Under the pieces are notes generated by a model that did no database searches, had not been told where the DNA came from, and saw nothing but the letters and a program-made list of their open reading frames with translations. A stretch of 64,000 nt of DNA from Lumbricus rubellus (Eukaryota > Annelida > Clitellata > Crassiclitellata > Lumbricidae). Shown here in pieces: positions 42,363-54,446 of the stretch (its first letter is position 1; each line of letters begins with the position of its first letter). The translations under genes and the position numbers were made by a program. The stretch is from contig OX243825.1 in assembly GCA_945859605.1 (NCBI GenBank), forward strand, positions 21,427,696 through 21,491,695. Reading direction: 5' to 3'.

Positions 42363-43940
42363 ATGATTTGAAGTGTGCCGATTATAATTATTCTAGGTTG
42401 AACCATAATATCTGATGGCATTTGGATAATATAATCATCGTTGGCTGCGCCCAGCGGCAGACTAATAAAAAGAGATATGCTGGCAGCCATAGACATCTAG
42501 TTAGGCCTACCAAAGCTATGTACGTGGCAGCGCATGGATTCATCTGATAAGAGATGCTACTGCTGCTGCTGCTGCTGTTGCTGCTGCTGCGAGAACATCC
42601 ATCATAGATACTTTATTCCCCGGTGCTGCTGCTGCTGCTGATAAGACTGCATCCAGCTGCTACTCATCTTTCGCGTAGTGTACTGTACTGACTTCTCGTG
42701 GCTGAATTCTTCCAATGCTTTTCTTGTGCGTCTACGTATATTATTATTATTCGGCAGCGTTCATGTTGTCCAAAGACTATTGTTCAAGAAGGCTACGCCC
42801 TTCTTTCAGGACTACGCTGCGTAATTTATGGACCTGCTCCCTTTTCTTTCAGGCCTGCGCTCTTCCTTTTGGTATGCGCTACACGCTTCCATTAGTCCTG
42901 TGCTATATAATGTACAGGCCTATAATTATGCTAGGATTTTTTTCGATCATCTAGGCATACAGTTGGCTAGGGTAGGCTATGCATGTTTGTGCTAGTGAGT
43001 AGCCTATACATACCACGTCTGAATTTTCTCTATTGATCGTTCATTAAGAGGAAAGCGCCTCTGAGGAGCGCTCCCGACACAACTTTGGCTAAACAACATG
43101 TCGGAGAGGACCCTGGTCGGCAAGAGTGAAGAGAAGGTATGGAGGGAGCTCTTCCCACACCGCAGGACTAGTGTAGCTACATATATATGATAATGTTTAA
43201 CCAGTTTAAAAATGAATTAAAAATGAATGCACATGTAGATAACAGAGAAAGCTTATCTGGTAGGCTAAGGATGATTTTTTTGCAGTGTTGAGGCATATAT
43301 GAGGTTGGAGAACATCCATTCAGAGATTAGATTGATCACACCGTGTAATGGAGAAGGAATAGCTTGCAGTGTAATATTAACTGAGGCTGTCCTTATTCCA
43401 CTACAATACAATAGGCTACAATACAGAGTTTTACAGACTTGGTTTGATAGAGCTCCTTTTGCTTAAGCTTTTTGTTTAGCGAAGAAAATTCTCGGATGGT
43501 TACATTACCGTACTCTTTTAACAGGGAGAGGTTTCTGTGGTAGGCTATGTTTACATGTAGCCTGGGGCATATAGCTATAGGTCTTTGCGTCCATAAAATA
43601 GTAGGTTGTCCTGCGCAATAACAGATATGCCACGTGGCTCAAGAGAGTCAAGTCCGGTGTTATGATTAGATGAAGGGAAACAGACAGACAAACACGAATA
43701 CAATGATCATATCGAGAGACGAGCAAAAATACAGGCGGGCATAGATAGGCAGACTGACACAGACAGCAAAGAAGACGCTGCATGATAAGCTAGGCCTACT
43801 GGAGATAAAATGACAGACAGGCAGACAAACAAACAGACAGGCAACATATATTATATATATATGCCTCAGTTGAGGCCTAGCATAGTAGACCTATTATCTG
43901 TATGATCGTTAAGGATGATTCGTTGCGTAGGCCTATACAG
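42363..43940. other. No gene seen
   Basis: Holds two short CTG runs (42554-42592 and 42624-42641) and GACA-rich segments near 43675-43845. No coding signal. Confidence 0.45.
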
Positions 43941-44560
43941 ATGCAGTAGAATGTTAGAGAAAAAAGGAGAGGATAAGAAGGAGGAGAATGAGAAAGAGGA
44001 CGAGGAGGACGAGGAGGAGGAATGGTGGTGGTGGTGGTGGTGGTGGTGGTGGTGGTGGTGGTGGTGGTGGTGGTGGTGGTGGTGGTGGTGGTGGTGGTGG
44101 TGGTGGTGGTGGTGGTGGTGGTGGTGGTGGTGGTGGTGGTGGTGGTGGTGGTGGTGGTGGTGGTGGTGGTGGTGGAAGAAGAAAAATATGAAGAAAAAGA
44201 ATGCGAAGAAGAGAGGAAGAACGGGAGAGGTGAAAGAAAAAAGGATAAAACGAAGAAGAAGGGAAGAAGGTTAAAGAAGAGAAGATGAAGAAGAAGAAAA
44301 GATGAAGAAGAAAAAAAATGAAGAAGAAGATGATGATGATGATGATGATGAAGAAGAAGAAGAAGATGATGATGAAGAAGATGATGACGATGATGAAAAA
44401 GAAGAAATAGAAGCATAAGAATAAGATGATAATGATGACGACAACGACGATGATGACGATAACGAAGATGACGATGTAGGAAAGGGAGGAAAAGGATTAT
44501 TATTATAAGGAGGAGGAGGAGAAGCAGCAGCAGCAGCAGCAGCAAGACCTGGAGCAGCAA
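43941..44560. repeat. Strand-asymmetric purine-rich tract with (TGG)n
   Basis: About 600 bases strongly depleted in C on this strand: GGA-rich, then about 51 units of TGG (44022-44174), then GAA, GAT and GAC tracts, then AGC repeats. The poly-Trp, poly-Gly and poly-Val frames are spurious. Confidence 0.93.
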
Positions 44561-45565
44561 TTTATTCTCATCCTATATGCTATACATGCTATGTCTATGG
44601 CCCATGCAATGGATGCGAGCTACAGCCGTAAACACGTCAGTCCGTCTACACTCTACAGTAGGCCATTTCGTCTTATCCTATTACACCATCAGCCTACTAC
44701 AGGTAGGTCTAGAAATCTTTCGATTCTAACACGTTTGCATAGAATTATTTGCCAGCGAAAGAATAATAATTATCTAGTGCTAACTGCTAAATGTAATGTA
44801 ATTAGATTTCGCGGTAAACAAAGGCTTATCTAATACACTTGAAACTATTGTAGACTGCTCGTAGAATAATGATCGATGATTAATATTATAAGAATGCAAA
44901 AATCCACTGACTTCTCTAATTAATCTAATAGCCTATGTAGCGCCGATTTACAATGCACTATTATTGTTATCAGTTGATGAATGACCCTATAGTGGGCCTA
45001 GACAATATAGCATAGAGTTAGACAGTAGGCTTAGTCAGTAGTCAGAATACTTTTGGGAAACCCGGTTGAAACCCAATACATTGCAGAAGGATGTAAGCTA
45101 AGCTACAGAGGAAGACAGAACAAACCTTCCACTGGTACAGAAATCTCCCGTGAAAGAAACTTTTGTGCAGGTAAATAATTATGTGAGTTATATGTTACAT
45201 AGTTTAGGCCTATATACGCCTGACTGTCTTTCTGTACGTAAGTGTTTATGCATGCATGAATAACAATCCTGCATGTTTTGTAAGCTTATAGCCTACATGA
45301 AGAGTTTTGAAGACTTGTTACTGTTTAGCGACACTGCCATATAAAAAATGATTGGTATCGCCCTCTTCCTTTACCCAGGTTTGGGACTGGCACTGGCCGA
45401 GTGCAACCAGTGGCGGAGTTGCCTACATGAAGATAATTAGGCCTACTATAGGCTATACACAGTAGGGCTTTCTGGACCTTTCTGGACCTTACTAACCTCT
45501 ACCGGTTGATTGTTCAAAATAAGTTAAATCGAAAATATCACTGGCATGGTTTCAGTTATACAAAT
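44561..45565. other. No gene seen
   Basis: AT-rich with TAGGCCTA-type palindromes; the 80-codon ORF at 44591 has no recognisable product. Confidence 0.4.
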
Positions 45566-46375
45566 AACATAACATAACATAACATAACATGGGTTTTAAG
45601 TGGTTCAGAAGACACTAGGCCTGTGTTAGAACCACTGCAAAATTGACCTGGAACTTTTAATACCCCAATTTTCCTAGGTTCCTTTTAAATGCTGTGACCG
45701 TGTCCACCGACACAGTGCTGTCCCCCAATCCGTTCCACATGTCCACAACTCTAGCACTGAAAAGTTTCTGCCCTAATGATCCTTTCGGCTTCTTAAATAA
45801 TTTGTACCTATGACCCCGAGTTGCTTTGTTTGGTGCTAATACAAAGAACTTCTCCCAACATAGTGCTTCCTTTCCAGTAATGATCTTGTATGCTTCAATT
45901 AGGTCTCCTCTGCTCCTCCGTCTCTCCAGTGTTGTTAGCCCACACCTTTCCAACCTCTCCTCATAGCTCATATCTTTGTAACCCCAAATCATCTTCGTAG
46001 CTCTTCTTTGCACTTTCTCCAGTTTTTCAATATCCTGCTTTAAGTATGGATTCCATGCCTGAATGCAGTATTCCAGCTGTGGCCTAACCAGTGATTTATA
46101 TAGCCTCAGTATTGTATCCTTATCTCTAGTAACTATTGTCCTTTTTATCATGCCTAATGTTGAATTTGCCTTTTTTGATGCTTCAGCACATTGCCTTGAA
46201 GGCTTTGCACTCTTGTGCATGATCACTCCTAAGTCCCTTTCTTCATCACTCACCCTCAGTGCCTTACCCCCCATTTCATATGCAAACTCCTGGTTCCTCT
46301 TTCCCATATGCATCACTGAGCACTTTTCCAAATTAAAAAGCATTTGCCAGTCCTGTGACCGATACGGATGAGCAA
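45566..46375 (-). mobile_element. CR1/Jockey-like LINE, 5'-truncated
   Basis: Encodes about 235 residues of the ORF2 C-terminus: QMLFNLEKCSVMHMG, DLGVIM, LYKSLVRPQLEYCIQAWNPY and LEKVQRRATKMIWG, the characteristic end of a CR1/Jockey reverse transcriptase. The catalytic YADD region is absent. The frame is intact to its stop at 45657, and the 3' end is a short (ATGTT)n tail at 45566-45591, typical of CR1-type LINEs. The intact frame suggests a fairly young insertion. It lies about 350 bases upstream of the TRIM gene, opposite strand. Confidence 0.92.
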
Positions 46376-46726
46376 TTTAACCAATGTATTAGACTAGAGT
46401 ATTACCCTAATGAAGTTGGAAAGTTAATCTAAAGGAGATTTGCAAACGTTCAAATCAGATATGTTCTTTCCTAATAGGCCTATATGCTAAACGTCTGGAC
46501 AGGCGAATTAAATTAAACTGAGTTGAAATAGGGAAATCAAAAAACCCCAAACAGTCTTTCATCTAAAGAAACTTGCTTTCTCGCCTCTGCTATAATTATA
46601 TTCATGAGTACATAAAGCAATTGAAAAACTCGATGATTCTGAAAATTCAGATCAAGAACTGAACTCCAAACTATTCTCTTTCATAACAGGCACCATCGTC
46701 TGGAATCGAACCCGATTGGCGGAGCA

Positions 46727-48187
46727 ATGTCGACTGGACCAGGCGCCAGACTCGCTAAGGAAATCTACGACGAGTTTCTCGTCTGCAAGCTCTGCTTCGA
46801 TGTCTTCAAGACGCCGAAGACCCTCAGCTGTCTGCACACGTTCTGCGAGAAGTGCATCGAAAACCAGTTCCCGTCGGAATCCACCTACAAACGCTTCACG
46901 GACTTCAAGGAGTTCAGCTGCCCGCTGTGCCACGAACGCACCAAGCTTCCCTCAGGCGGAGTTCACGGACTCCCAGACAACTTCACGGTGACCGGACTCC
47001 TAGCGGTCGTTGGTCCGCAGTGTCCCGATGCATCCAAGTGCCTCTACTGCGATGTGTGCAAGCGGCTGGACCGGAAGCACCACGAGGCCACCTCGAAGTG
47101 TCTGGACTGCGTCAAGCTACTATGTGCCGACTGCGCTAAGGTCCATCGCGAGATGAAAGTGACGAGCGGACACTCGCTGTATGGAATTCAGGTGGAGAAG
47201 GACGTCCAGTGTAAGGAACATCCGGATGAGGCCGTCCGGTTCTACTGTATCCCATGCGACGCCTGCGTCTGTGTCCTTTGTACCTTCAACGAACATCTGG
47301 ACCACGAGGTCATCCAGTTCGTCGATGCTGTATCCGACTGTAGACAGCGCATCGCTGCACTGCTCTCCACCTGCAAGGTCAAGGCCTCTGAGCTGGGCAG
47401 CCAGGCGGAGTCCATCGACAGATGCGAAGAGGTCATCGCGGTGACGACCTTGAAGATCAAGGAAGCCGCCGATCAGTTCGTCCAGGATGTTCAGAGTGCC
47501 GAGCAGAAGCTTCTCGAAGAATTACAGCAGATCTTTGGACCGGAAGTCCTAGGTCAGCTGGAGACGAGGAAGGACCTTGCGGCAGTGGTGGAGGGCATGA
47601 GAACGACCTGCGATATAACGGATGTGGTCCTCGCTGGAAAGGACCTTGAGCTGCTGCTGCTGAAGAGGGATGTGGAAGAGAAGCTGACGTCAATGAACTC
47701 CATCCTCGTCAGCGATCTACCGCCGGACTGCGTCAAGAACATCGAGTTCTTTCCAGGGTCAGTGGACCTCGGGTACCTTCGCGATGATCAGGATGGTGAC
47801 CAGTCCACGAAGCAACTGGATAGAACTGGTCCAGGTCCATGTGCCGATCCCTCGATTAACAACGAAAAGAATCGACGTCAGAACCAGAATGGGATCCAAC
47901 CGTCGATAAAAACGAGAGAACTTGCCATTCAAACCGAAGGCAATGCTAAGACCCTTGAAGGTAACGACGGTAGAGAAAAGGTAACGTCGAAGGTACAGAG
48001 GGGTACAATGACGGACGATCATCTTGACCGATCTGCCTCCAACTTATCGTCTCCGACGTCACCTCAAGGAAACCAAGCGGAACAGAACGAGCAGGAACCT
48101 CGGAGAAGACGGAGAAGAGAACCAGTCTCTGTGGAGAAGACTTCTCCTGCAAGCGGATTCAACTATCCTCAGATAAAGTCCAAGTGA
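46727..48187 (+). CDS. TRIM-type RING/B-box/coiled-coil protein
   Basis: Likely E3 ubiquitin ligase of the tripartite-motif family. The ORF is uninterrupted, 486 residues. RING C3HC4: Cys20, Cys23, Cys35, His37, Cys40, Cys43, Cys65, Cys68. A B-box1-like zinc module spans about 105-149 (CDVC, CLDC, CADC, H140, H149). B-box2: Cys162, His165, Cys174, Cys177, Cys182, Cys185, His190, His193. A predicted coiled coil covers about 197-330. The rest is polar and probably disordered, with an Arg run near 461-466. No SPRY, NHL, filamin or bromodomain is visible, so it is shorter than TRIM2/3/71 or TRIM45 types. The sequence is much more GC-rich than its surroundings. A splice-acceptor-like TTTCATAACAG ends at 46689, so a 5' UTR intron is possible. 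The start is chosen because the RING begins 19 residues later. Subfamily is not assigned. Confidence 0.92.
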   Translation: MSTGPGARLAKEIYDEFLVCKLCFDVFKTPKTLSCLHTFCEKCIENQFPSESTYKRFTDFKEFSCPLCHERTKLPSGGVHGLPDNFTVTGLLAVVGPQCPDASKCLYCDVCKRLDRKHHEATSKCLDCVKLLCADCAKVHREMKVTSGHSLYGIQVEKDVQCKEHPDEAVRFYCIPCDACVCVLCTFNEHLDHEVIQFVDAVSDCRQRIAALLSTCKVKASELGSQAESIDRCEEVIAVTTLKIKEAADQFVQDVQSAEQKLLEELQQIFGPEVLGQLETRKDLAAVVEGMRTTCDITDVVLAGKDLELLLLKRDVEEKLTSMNSILVSDLPPDCVKNIEFFPGSVDLGYLRDDQDGDQSTKQLDRTGPGPCADPSINNEKNRRQNQNGIQPSIKTRELAIQTEGNAKTLEGNDGREKVTSKVQRGTMTDDHLDRSASNLSSPTSPQGNQAEQNEQEPRRRRRREPVSVEKTSPASGFNYPQIKSK

Positions 48188-48235
48188 CATACACGCATAC
48201 ATGCATAGATACATATGTAAGCTTACATACATTTC
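48188..48235. repeat. ATAC/ATGT-rich start of TRIM 3' flank
   Basis: Directly after the stop, ACATACACGCATACATGCAT-type sequence; the matching CATACATGCATACATACAG resumes at about 48500 after the R1 insertion. Confidence 0.55.
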
Positions 48236-48500
48236 AGTTTTGGGGGCTGAACTTTCGGGAAAAATTCAATTTTTTCCAAAAAAAATTCTGACGACCTTTT
48301 TTTAGTCATCTGGTCAAAATCTTGTAAAAAATTTCCATTTTCACCGCCAAAATTTCTGATGACCTTTTCTTTTTTTAGTCATCAACTTTAATTTTTTCGG
48401 CAGGCTGAACGTCAAAATTTGTCATTTTTACATGGCGAAAAAATGGATCGCCCTGTGGGGGGCTTAGCCCCCTAGCCCCTGCCCTGCCGCCGCTACTGCA
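48236..48500. repeat. Dispersed repeat R1
   Basis: Contains TCTGACGACCTTTTTTTAGT and TCTGATGACC blocks and the GGGGGGCTTAGCCCCCTAGC end. It appears inserted in the CATACATGCATAC run just downstream of the TRIM stop. Confidence 0.6.
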
Positions 48501-49599
48501 TACATGCATACATACAGACAGACATACAGACAATATGCGACTGCAAGCATTTTATGCGCTGTTTTCAATTCCTGCTTGCTTAATTGCAAGAGTTGCTTGC
48601 TTGATTTTATATCAACCCTAACAGCATAAGCTTATCCCACGTTACTTAGCGATAAATGGGGAGTCAAATTAAATGTTTGGGGGGACAACTTGACAAGGGA
48701 ACCAAGTCGGGTCATGCTGTATGTTACTCGGCTGATGGCAAGACATTATAGGCCTATAGACAACATGGGCTTATACATGTAGATGATGGTCTTAACAGTT
48801 GTTAGCCATCTTGCCATGGATCTTATGCACCCACTTTAACCGGGATCGAGAGTTTTCGAGACCTACATGTATGTCGTAATCTAGCGTGTTGAAAATACAG
48901 CACTTTCGGATATATATAATATGCAATTGTGTATGTATGTGTATAATATATGATGTATATTAAACTTTATTACTTACGCTATCTGCTTGAAGCTTGTTGA
49001 ACGAATTTTCTCAAACTATTCAAATATACGATGTTGATATCTTAATAGGGACTATATATGTAATCTTACACATTGAACAGATAAAAAGTAGGACCTATTA
49101 ATTTTTGATTAGCGAGTTCGTGTTTCGCTTTGTCCATAATTCAGACTACTTTCTCTGTGCCTTTACTTATTTATCTATAGTAGGCTACATAGATCTTACA
49201 CTCCCAGGCAGACTATACCAGATCACAGGGTGATAATTACCGAAGAAGTTCTGATCGGAAAAATCTATTCATCGATACCTCGAGATCTAGACTAAGTAAT
49301 TTGTCATCATGTAACAAAATCAATTCGTTCACACCTCAATGGTCAAAATATTTAACGACAATAGGCCTACAATATTCTACTTTACTAGCAAAGTCTTTGT
49401 CCTTCTTTGGCATCATTGTTTATGTTACATTGCCCAGTTGATACAAAATTGTCTAAATTTATTTTATGTCACGTGGACGACCAATATTAGTGGTAGCCTA
49501 AGACTTACCTTGGTCTCTTCTGAGTTTCATGTTGTATTCTAACAGTCATTACTAGGCCTATGCATAATATTTGTCTTTATTTTTGTCTGCTGCTCGTCC
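48501..49599. other. No gene seen
   Basis: AT-rich, scattered TAGGCCTA; no supported feature. Confidence 0.4.
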
Positions 49600-49910
49600 T
49601 TGTCAATGGGGGGGGGGGGGGGTGGAAGGCAAATGCACAAAGGCCCGGCGATTCTTATAAGACCCCGCGACTAGGTAGTCATACACAGGTGAAGATACAG
49701 ACATTTTCCAAGGGGGGGCCAAAAAACTTTGCCTTGGGTCCGGAAAAATATGGTCTTTTTAGTCGTCGGATCCAAAAGTCTGAAAAACATACCCGAAAAA
49801 GCTTATGGCCTTTTTTTGTTCAAACCGAATGGGGAGAGGGGGCCACGATACATGGGCATTTCTAAATGGAGGGCCATGGCCGGATTGATCCCTCTGGCCC
49901 CGCGACTAGG
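49600..49910. repeat. R1-related repeat with duplicated end
   Basis: G-run at 49609-49622; CCCCGCGACTAGGTAGTCAT occurs twice (49663 and 49898), bracketing GGGGGGGCC and GGCCATGGCCGGATTGATCC. Confidence 0.5.
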
Positions 49911-50005
49911 TAGTCATACAAAGTTTCTGATCGATGGCAAGCAGCCGAATCAACTGATTAAGAGATTTGGAGAAACGTCGTGAGCTCTCATTGGCGTTCA
50001 ATACA

Positions 50006-50006
<1 letters not shown>

Positions 50007-50084
<78 letters not shown>

Positions 50085-50085
50085 A
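50007..50085. repeat. (ATC)n microsatellite
   Basis: About 26 uninterrupted units. Confidence 0.95.
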
Positions 50086-51141
50086 GGCGAGCCCCACTCC
50101 GGAGCGCAGCCGTCTCCAGAATTCGCCGCCAACCACTACGGTCCTGCGCACATCTCCAAGCTGCGTTTAGTCCAAGGCCCAGCGGTCTCAGGTTCAATAC
50201 ATTGCACACTGCATAGTAGAGTTATTAATCAAATCAAAATCAAATCAAATTTATTGGAATCGATTCAGTATACATGTATATATTCCACAAATCACAATGC
50301 ACATTAAAGTAAAGAATGCAGTGCCAAATATTGTTAGATATATTTAAATATGCATGAGAGTGTGATTATCAAGGGATATTATTATTATAGGCTACCATTC
50401 CAAAACATCAATTGTAGTATAGGCCTATCATCATCATGATTAGATCATCGTCGATATCTAATCTATTGTAAAAATCATACATAGAAACAAGAGCTACAAA
50501 ATTAAATCCTCTCTTTATTCTTACATCGTGTGTTAGTAAATGCATCATTTCATTTTTACATTATAGCATATCGGGGTGTCCAAAGGACATCACAAACACC
50601 CCCCCCCCCTAAATACGCCCTGGGGCAATACTGAGAATATAGGCTACCTAAAGCGGAAATACAGTGATCATTAATTTTAACAAAGATGTTATGTAATTTA
50701 AGTCATTAAATGTAATCTAGCTAAATGAATTATAAATTTACAGTGATATAGCGCCGATATAATCATCATCACCATTGCCAAATAGCTTACGTTGCACATT
50801 CATAGAAACTCAAACAAACCTATTATAGTGGCTTCCATGAGAGTCGGTCAACTGGATCGTCTTTGTCGTCATCATCCTTCAAGTAAAGAACTTCATTCTT
50901 CCAAACGGTCGATTGCTGCCGGAAACAAAATCCGGGCAACAGCCAGCGCGCCATGTCAGATGTCAGAGTAGCCTGTCATTTAGGTGCCATGAGCTAAGAG
51001 TACTTAATGGTATAACGATACCACCAAGTACTCTTAAAAACTACCAAATCCTACCGCCTATTATAAATACTGACGACACCAGTACTAGCTGGGCCTCATG
51101 CCAGGGATTGACGGTGCTACAGCCGACAGAGCTGACAGGCG
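50086..51141. other. No gene seen
   Basis: AT-rich, with AATCAAATTTATTGGAATCG near 50240 resembling 33400-33430. No coding evidence. Confidence 0.4.
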
Positions 51142-51270
51142 GCCAGGACGGACGGTGCCAAAACTGCCGGACAAGTCTCTGGTTGCCAGGACGGACGGTG
51201 CCAAAACTGCCGGACAAGTCTCTGGCTGCCAGGACGGACGGTGCCAAAACTGCCGGACAAGTCTCTGGTC
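51142..51270. repeat. 43-bp minisatellite, three near-identical units
   Basis: Units at 51142, 51185 and 51228, each GCCAGGACGGACGGTGCCAA then AACTGCCGGACAAGTCTCTG; they differ at one or two bases. Because 43 is not a multiple of 3, a coding role is unlikely. Confidence 0.92.
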
Positions 51271-53838
51271 TCTGTAATTTAACAACATACTCACGTTCTA
51301 AGGTTCACTACCAATCAATACTTTGTTCAAAGTCATTTCCGAATTATTTTACTCATACATGTAATCACGACGTTTTATTCCGTGATCAATTCCGGCTTCT
51401 TATACCTCAACATTTCACCCTTAGGCCTACTATTCGTCACAAAAGTAGGCCTACGATAAAATGGTACAGGGAGATCGTAGGCCTATTGCCCAATCTTCAA
51501 TCTACTTCATCCTCTTCCTCTACAGAAACGAAGTAATAGTAAACGTAGTAATAATATATTATTTTCAGTGGAAGTCATGGGGCTGGGCTTCAGCTTAACG
51601 ACACTTTGTGATAGTAAAGATTATAAGAGTCACCATTCTTCATTCAGGATCCATGGCAGAACTGGTTCAATCAGAGTCACGCAGTGACTGAGTTTAGAGA
51701 GGGGTTCCAAGACTACTGCTTAGATATTTTAAAGTCTGGTTTTAATAACTCACAGCTGTTGCTATGTGTCTCTCGTCATTACAGTCACGAGAAGCTCCAT
51801 CTGTCGACGGATGTCGAATCTTCTTGAAGAAACTTCGCTACTCCAACATCACCCCAACTACACAACACACCAGAGAAGTTTAGTATAGCCATGCATTGCA
51901 TATGGTATCATATAATGCAACAAGACATTATTTAAATGACTTAACTAACATCTTTGTTAAATGATCACTGTATTTCCGCTTTAGGGATATTTCCATAAGA
52001 ACCCTCTAGATGTTCTTACGTCAGTGTTGCAACTACAGTAGTTGGAACTCTGTCACTGCTCGTGTTTTGGCAGTGCCAGTCCCAAGCCTGTGCAAAGGAG
52101 GAGGTCGACACTAATCATCCTTGATATGACAGTGTCGTTAAACAGCAACAACTTTGTAGTTGCTATACACATGCGACAGATGTCGTTACAGTCGCAAGAA
52201 CCGCCATCTTCCGATTGATGACGATTCGATGGACGATTCTTTGCCAATCCTGAAGACGGACGATCTTGAAAGGAAATGTTTTCAGCGATCGCTCCACCGA
52301 CAACGGAAAGCAACAAACCGATTAACAACGTATTCAGTAGGCCTATATTCTAAAAGTTCAAACTAGACCGTGAGGCATCTAATAGGTCTAATTTATGTCT
52401 TGTATCAATGAACAGATTGCAATGCTCACTCAATTATAATTTAATGTTTCTTTATTAAGTGCAAACTGACAAACCACCGCATGGTTACCATAATTATAGG
52501 CTACATAGCCTACATGAAAACAGTAGGAGCTCATTATAATAAGTTAAGCAAGAATCGATTTCATAACTGCATGGCAGCCTGCTAGACACCGATTGGCCCT
52601 AATGTTAGGCCTACAGCCGCCTACTCATGTTATCACCGCTCCAATAGGGAGTGGAAGGCTAAAATACACGTTTACCTTGAATTTCTGTCTTCATCTGATC
52701 AATGAACAATTGTCGATGATGTTTGATGATTTTCGATGATTTTCGATCTTATTCGATTAGTTATCGACTTCAGTCTTCATCGAAACAGTTTAGTCTGTTT
52801 ATAATGATGTTCTACATGTGTCCCATTGTGCGTTTGCAAGTGGAGTAATAAAGAAAATACTTACTTACTTACCTTACTTAGTCGTTCGTTTAAGAATTTC
52901 AACTTCTTCTGATCGACATTTTCGATGATTTTTTCGTTCAAAATGAAAAATTCGTCGATCGTTCGATCACTAGTCAATTTTATCTTTAAAAGGATACAAT
53001 TCTTTCGTCGAATTTCGAATTTACACTCATTAAAAATCGACATTTTCGATGATTTTCTGCTTCCTTCTAAAGTCGATTTTCCAACAAGAAATTTAACTGT
53101 AACCCGTTACCAAGACTACGGAAATATGACGTCATCGGAGAAGCAATATTACAATTACAAGAGGACGTCATGCATAATTATACGCAACGTCATCAGTATT
53201 CGTGTTTTATCGCAAGTGATCAATAAGTAGCCTATTTAACGTTCGCGCATTTGATCCAAGTCCAGAACTGCAACAGTAAGGAATAAAAAGTCTCATAATG
53301 TGTAGCATCCTTGAGGCTTCAGCGATGAAAATGAGTCTTGCTCACTAGCCTATACTAATCAAATCTCCTTACAATCATTACAATGTAAAAAATACCTCAA
53401 ACGACTCTAATATCTCCATCGCTTCTCAGGCTTTCCATTCAAAACTAAAAGTTCCAGGTTGCTAATTATATAGGCTACTTACACTGCCCCCCCCCCCCAT
53501 TCGTTTGGATATATATCCTCAGAATGATGCTGCCGAAACCGGGCTTGCAGTTTTGATAGACCTCAGTAATATTAAACAAATTCGTGGTGGACTGGCGACT
53601 TATCAGAGTGGGGGGGGGGCCATTGGATGGTAATCACTGCACCCGGCCCTTAATGCGGCCCTGCCTGTGATATTTATTTAGTAGGAATATACAAGGGCCA
53701 CGACTTGAGTGGATTGGCCCTTTCCGACATGGGCGTTCTTCCCTCTTATTTCGGTCAAGGCCATAGTCACAGGATATTGTTTCCGGTGTATTTACTCAGC
53801 TGAAATAATTATCAAGAATTCAACAGCTTCTATATAAT
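51271..53838. other. No gene seen
   Basis: 52276-52330 (CTCCACCGACAACGGAAAGC) and 56247-56282 share a short sequence, so a dispersed repeat is likely. ATTTTCGATGATTTTC-type repeats occur near 52720 and 52920. Confidence 0.45.
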
Positions 53839-53908
<70 letters not shown>

Positions 53909-54113
53909 CCACCACCATCATCATTATCATCGTCGTCGTCGTTGTCGTCGTCGTCGTCGCCGCCGTCATCATCGTCGTCGTCATTGTCATCATCATCATC
54001 ATCATCGTCGTCGTCATCGTCATCATCGTCGTCGTCGTCATCGTCATGATGATGAGGATGAGGATGATGATATGATGATGATGATGATGATGATGACGAT
54101 GATGATGATGAGC
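53839..54113. repeat. ATC/GTC/GAT trinucleotide tract
   Basis: (ATC)n, then mixed CGT/CAT, then an inverted GATGATGAG end. Interrupted, so older than the 50007 tract. Confidence 0.93.
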
Positions 54114-54446
54114 AATAGCACTTTATGCAGCGATCGATGTCTTAGGCCTATGGCTGTCAGGGCCGCTGACCTCGACACTCGACAGGGCATTTAAAGGACG
54201 AAGCGGTAAGGAAGATATAGCAGAGGTCTAAGCCAGCAAGTGCTAAGGCAGAGTCAGCAAAAGCTAGGAAGGATAAGATAAGGCAAATAAGCAAAGCAAC
54301 AGTCACTGGTCTGACTTTCACTAGACAATAAGTGGCATTAAGTGCTGTGAATGCTACATCACTCACTATAGTCCTGCAGTGTATACAGTCATCAATCGTC
54401 TGTAATCGTAATCGTAAACTCGAAACATCTATTATAGTGCCGACAA

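Noticed and set aside
43877..44560. 227-codon ORF and poly-Trp, poly-Gly and poly-Val frames
   Set aside because: Spurious frames of the purine-rich (TGG)n/(GAA)n tract.
46063..46371. 102-codon plus-strand ORF
   Set aside because: Antisense shadow of the intact LINE reverse-transcriptase frame.
50913..51536. 207-codon ORF
   Set aside because: Spans a 43-bp minisatellite whose unit length breaks the frame, with no homology recognised.
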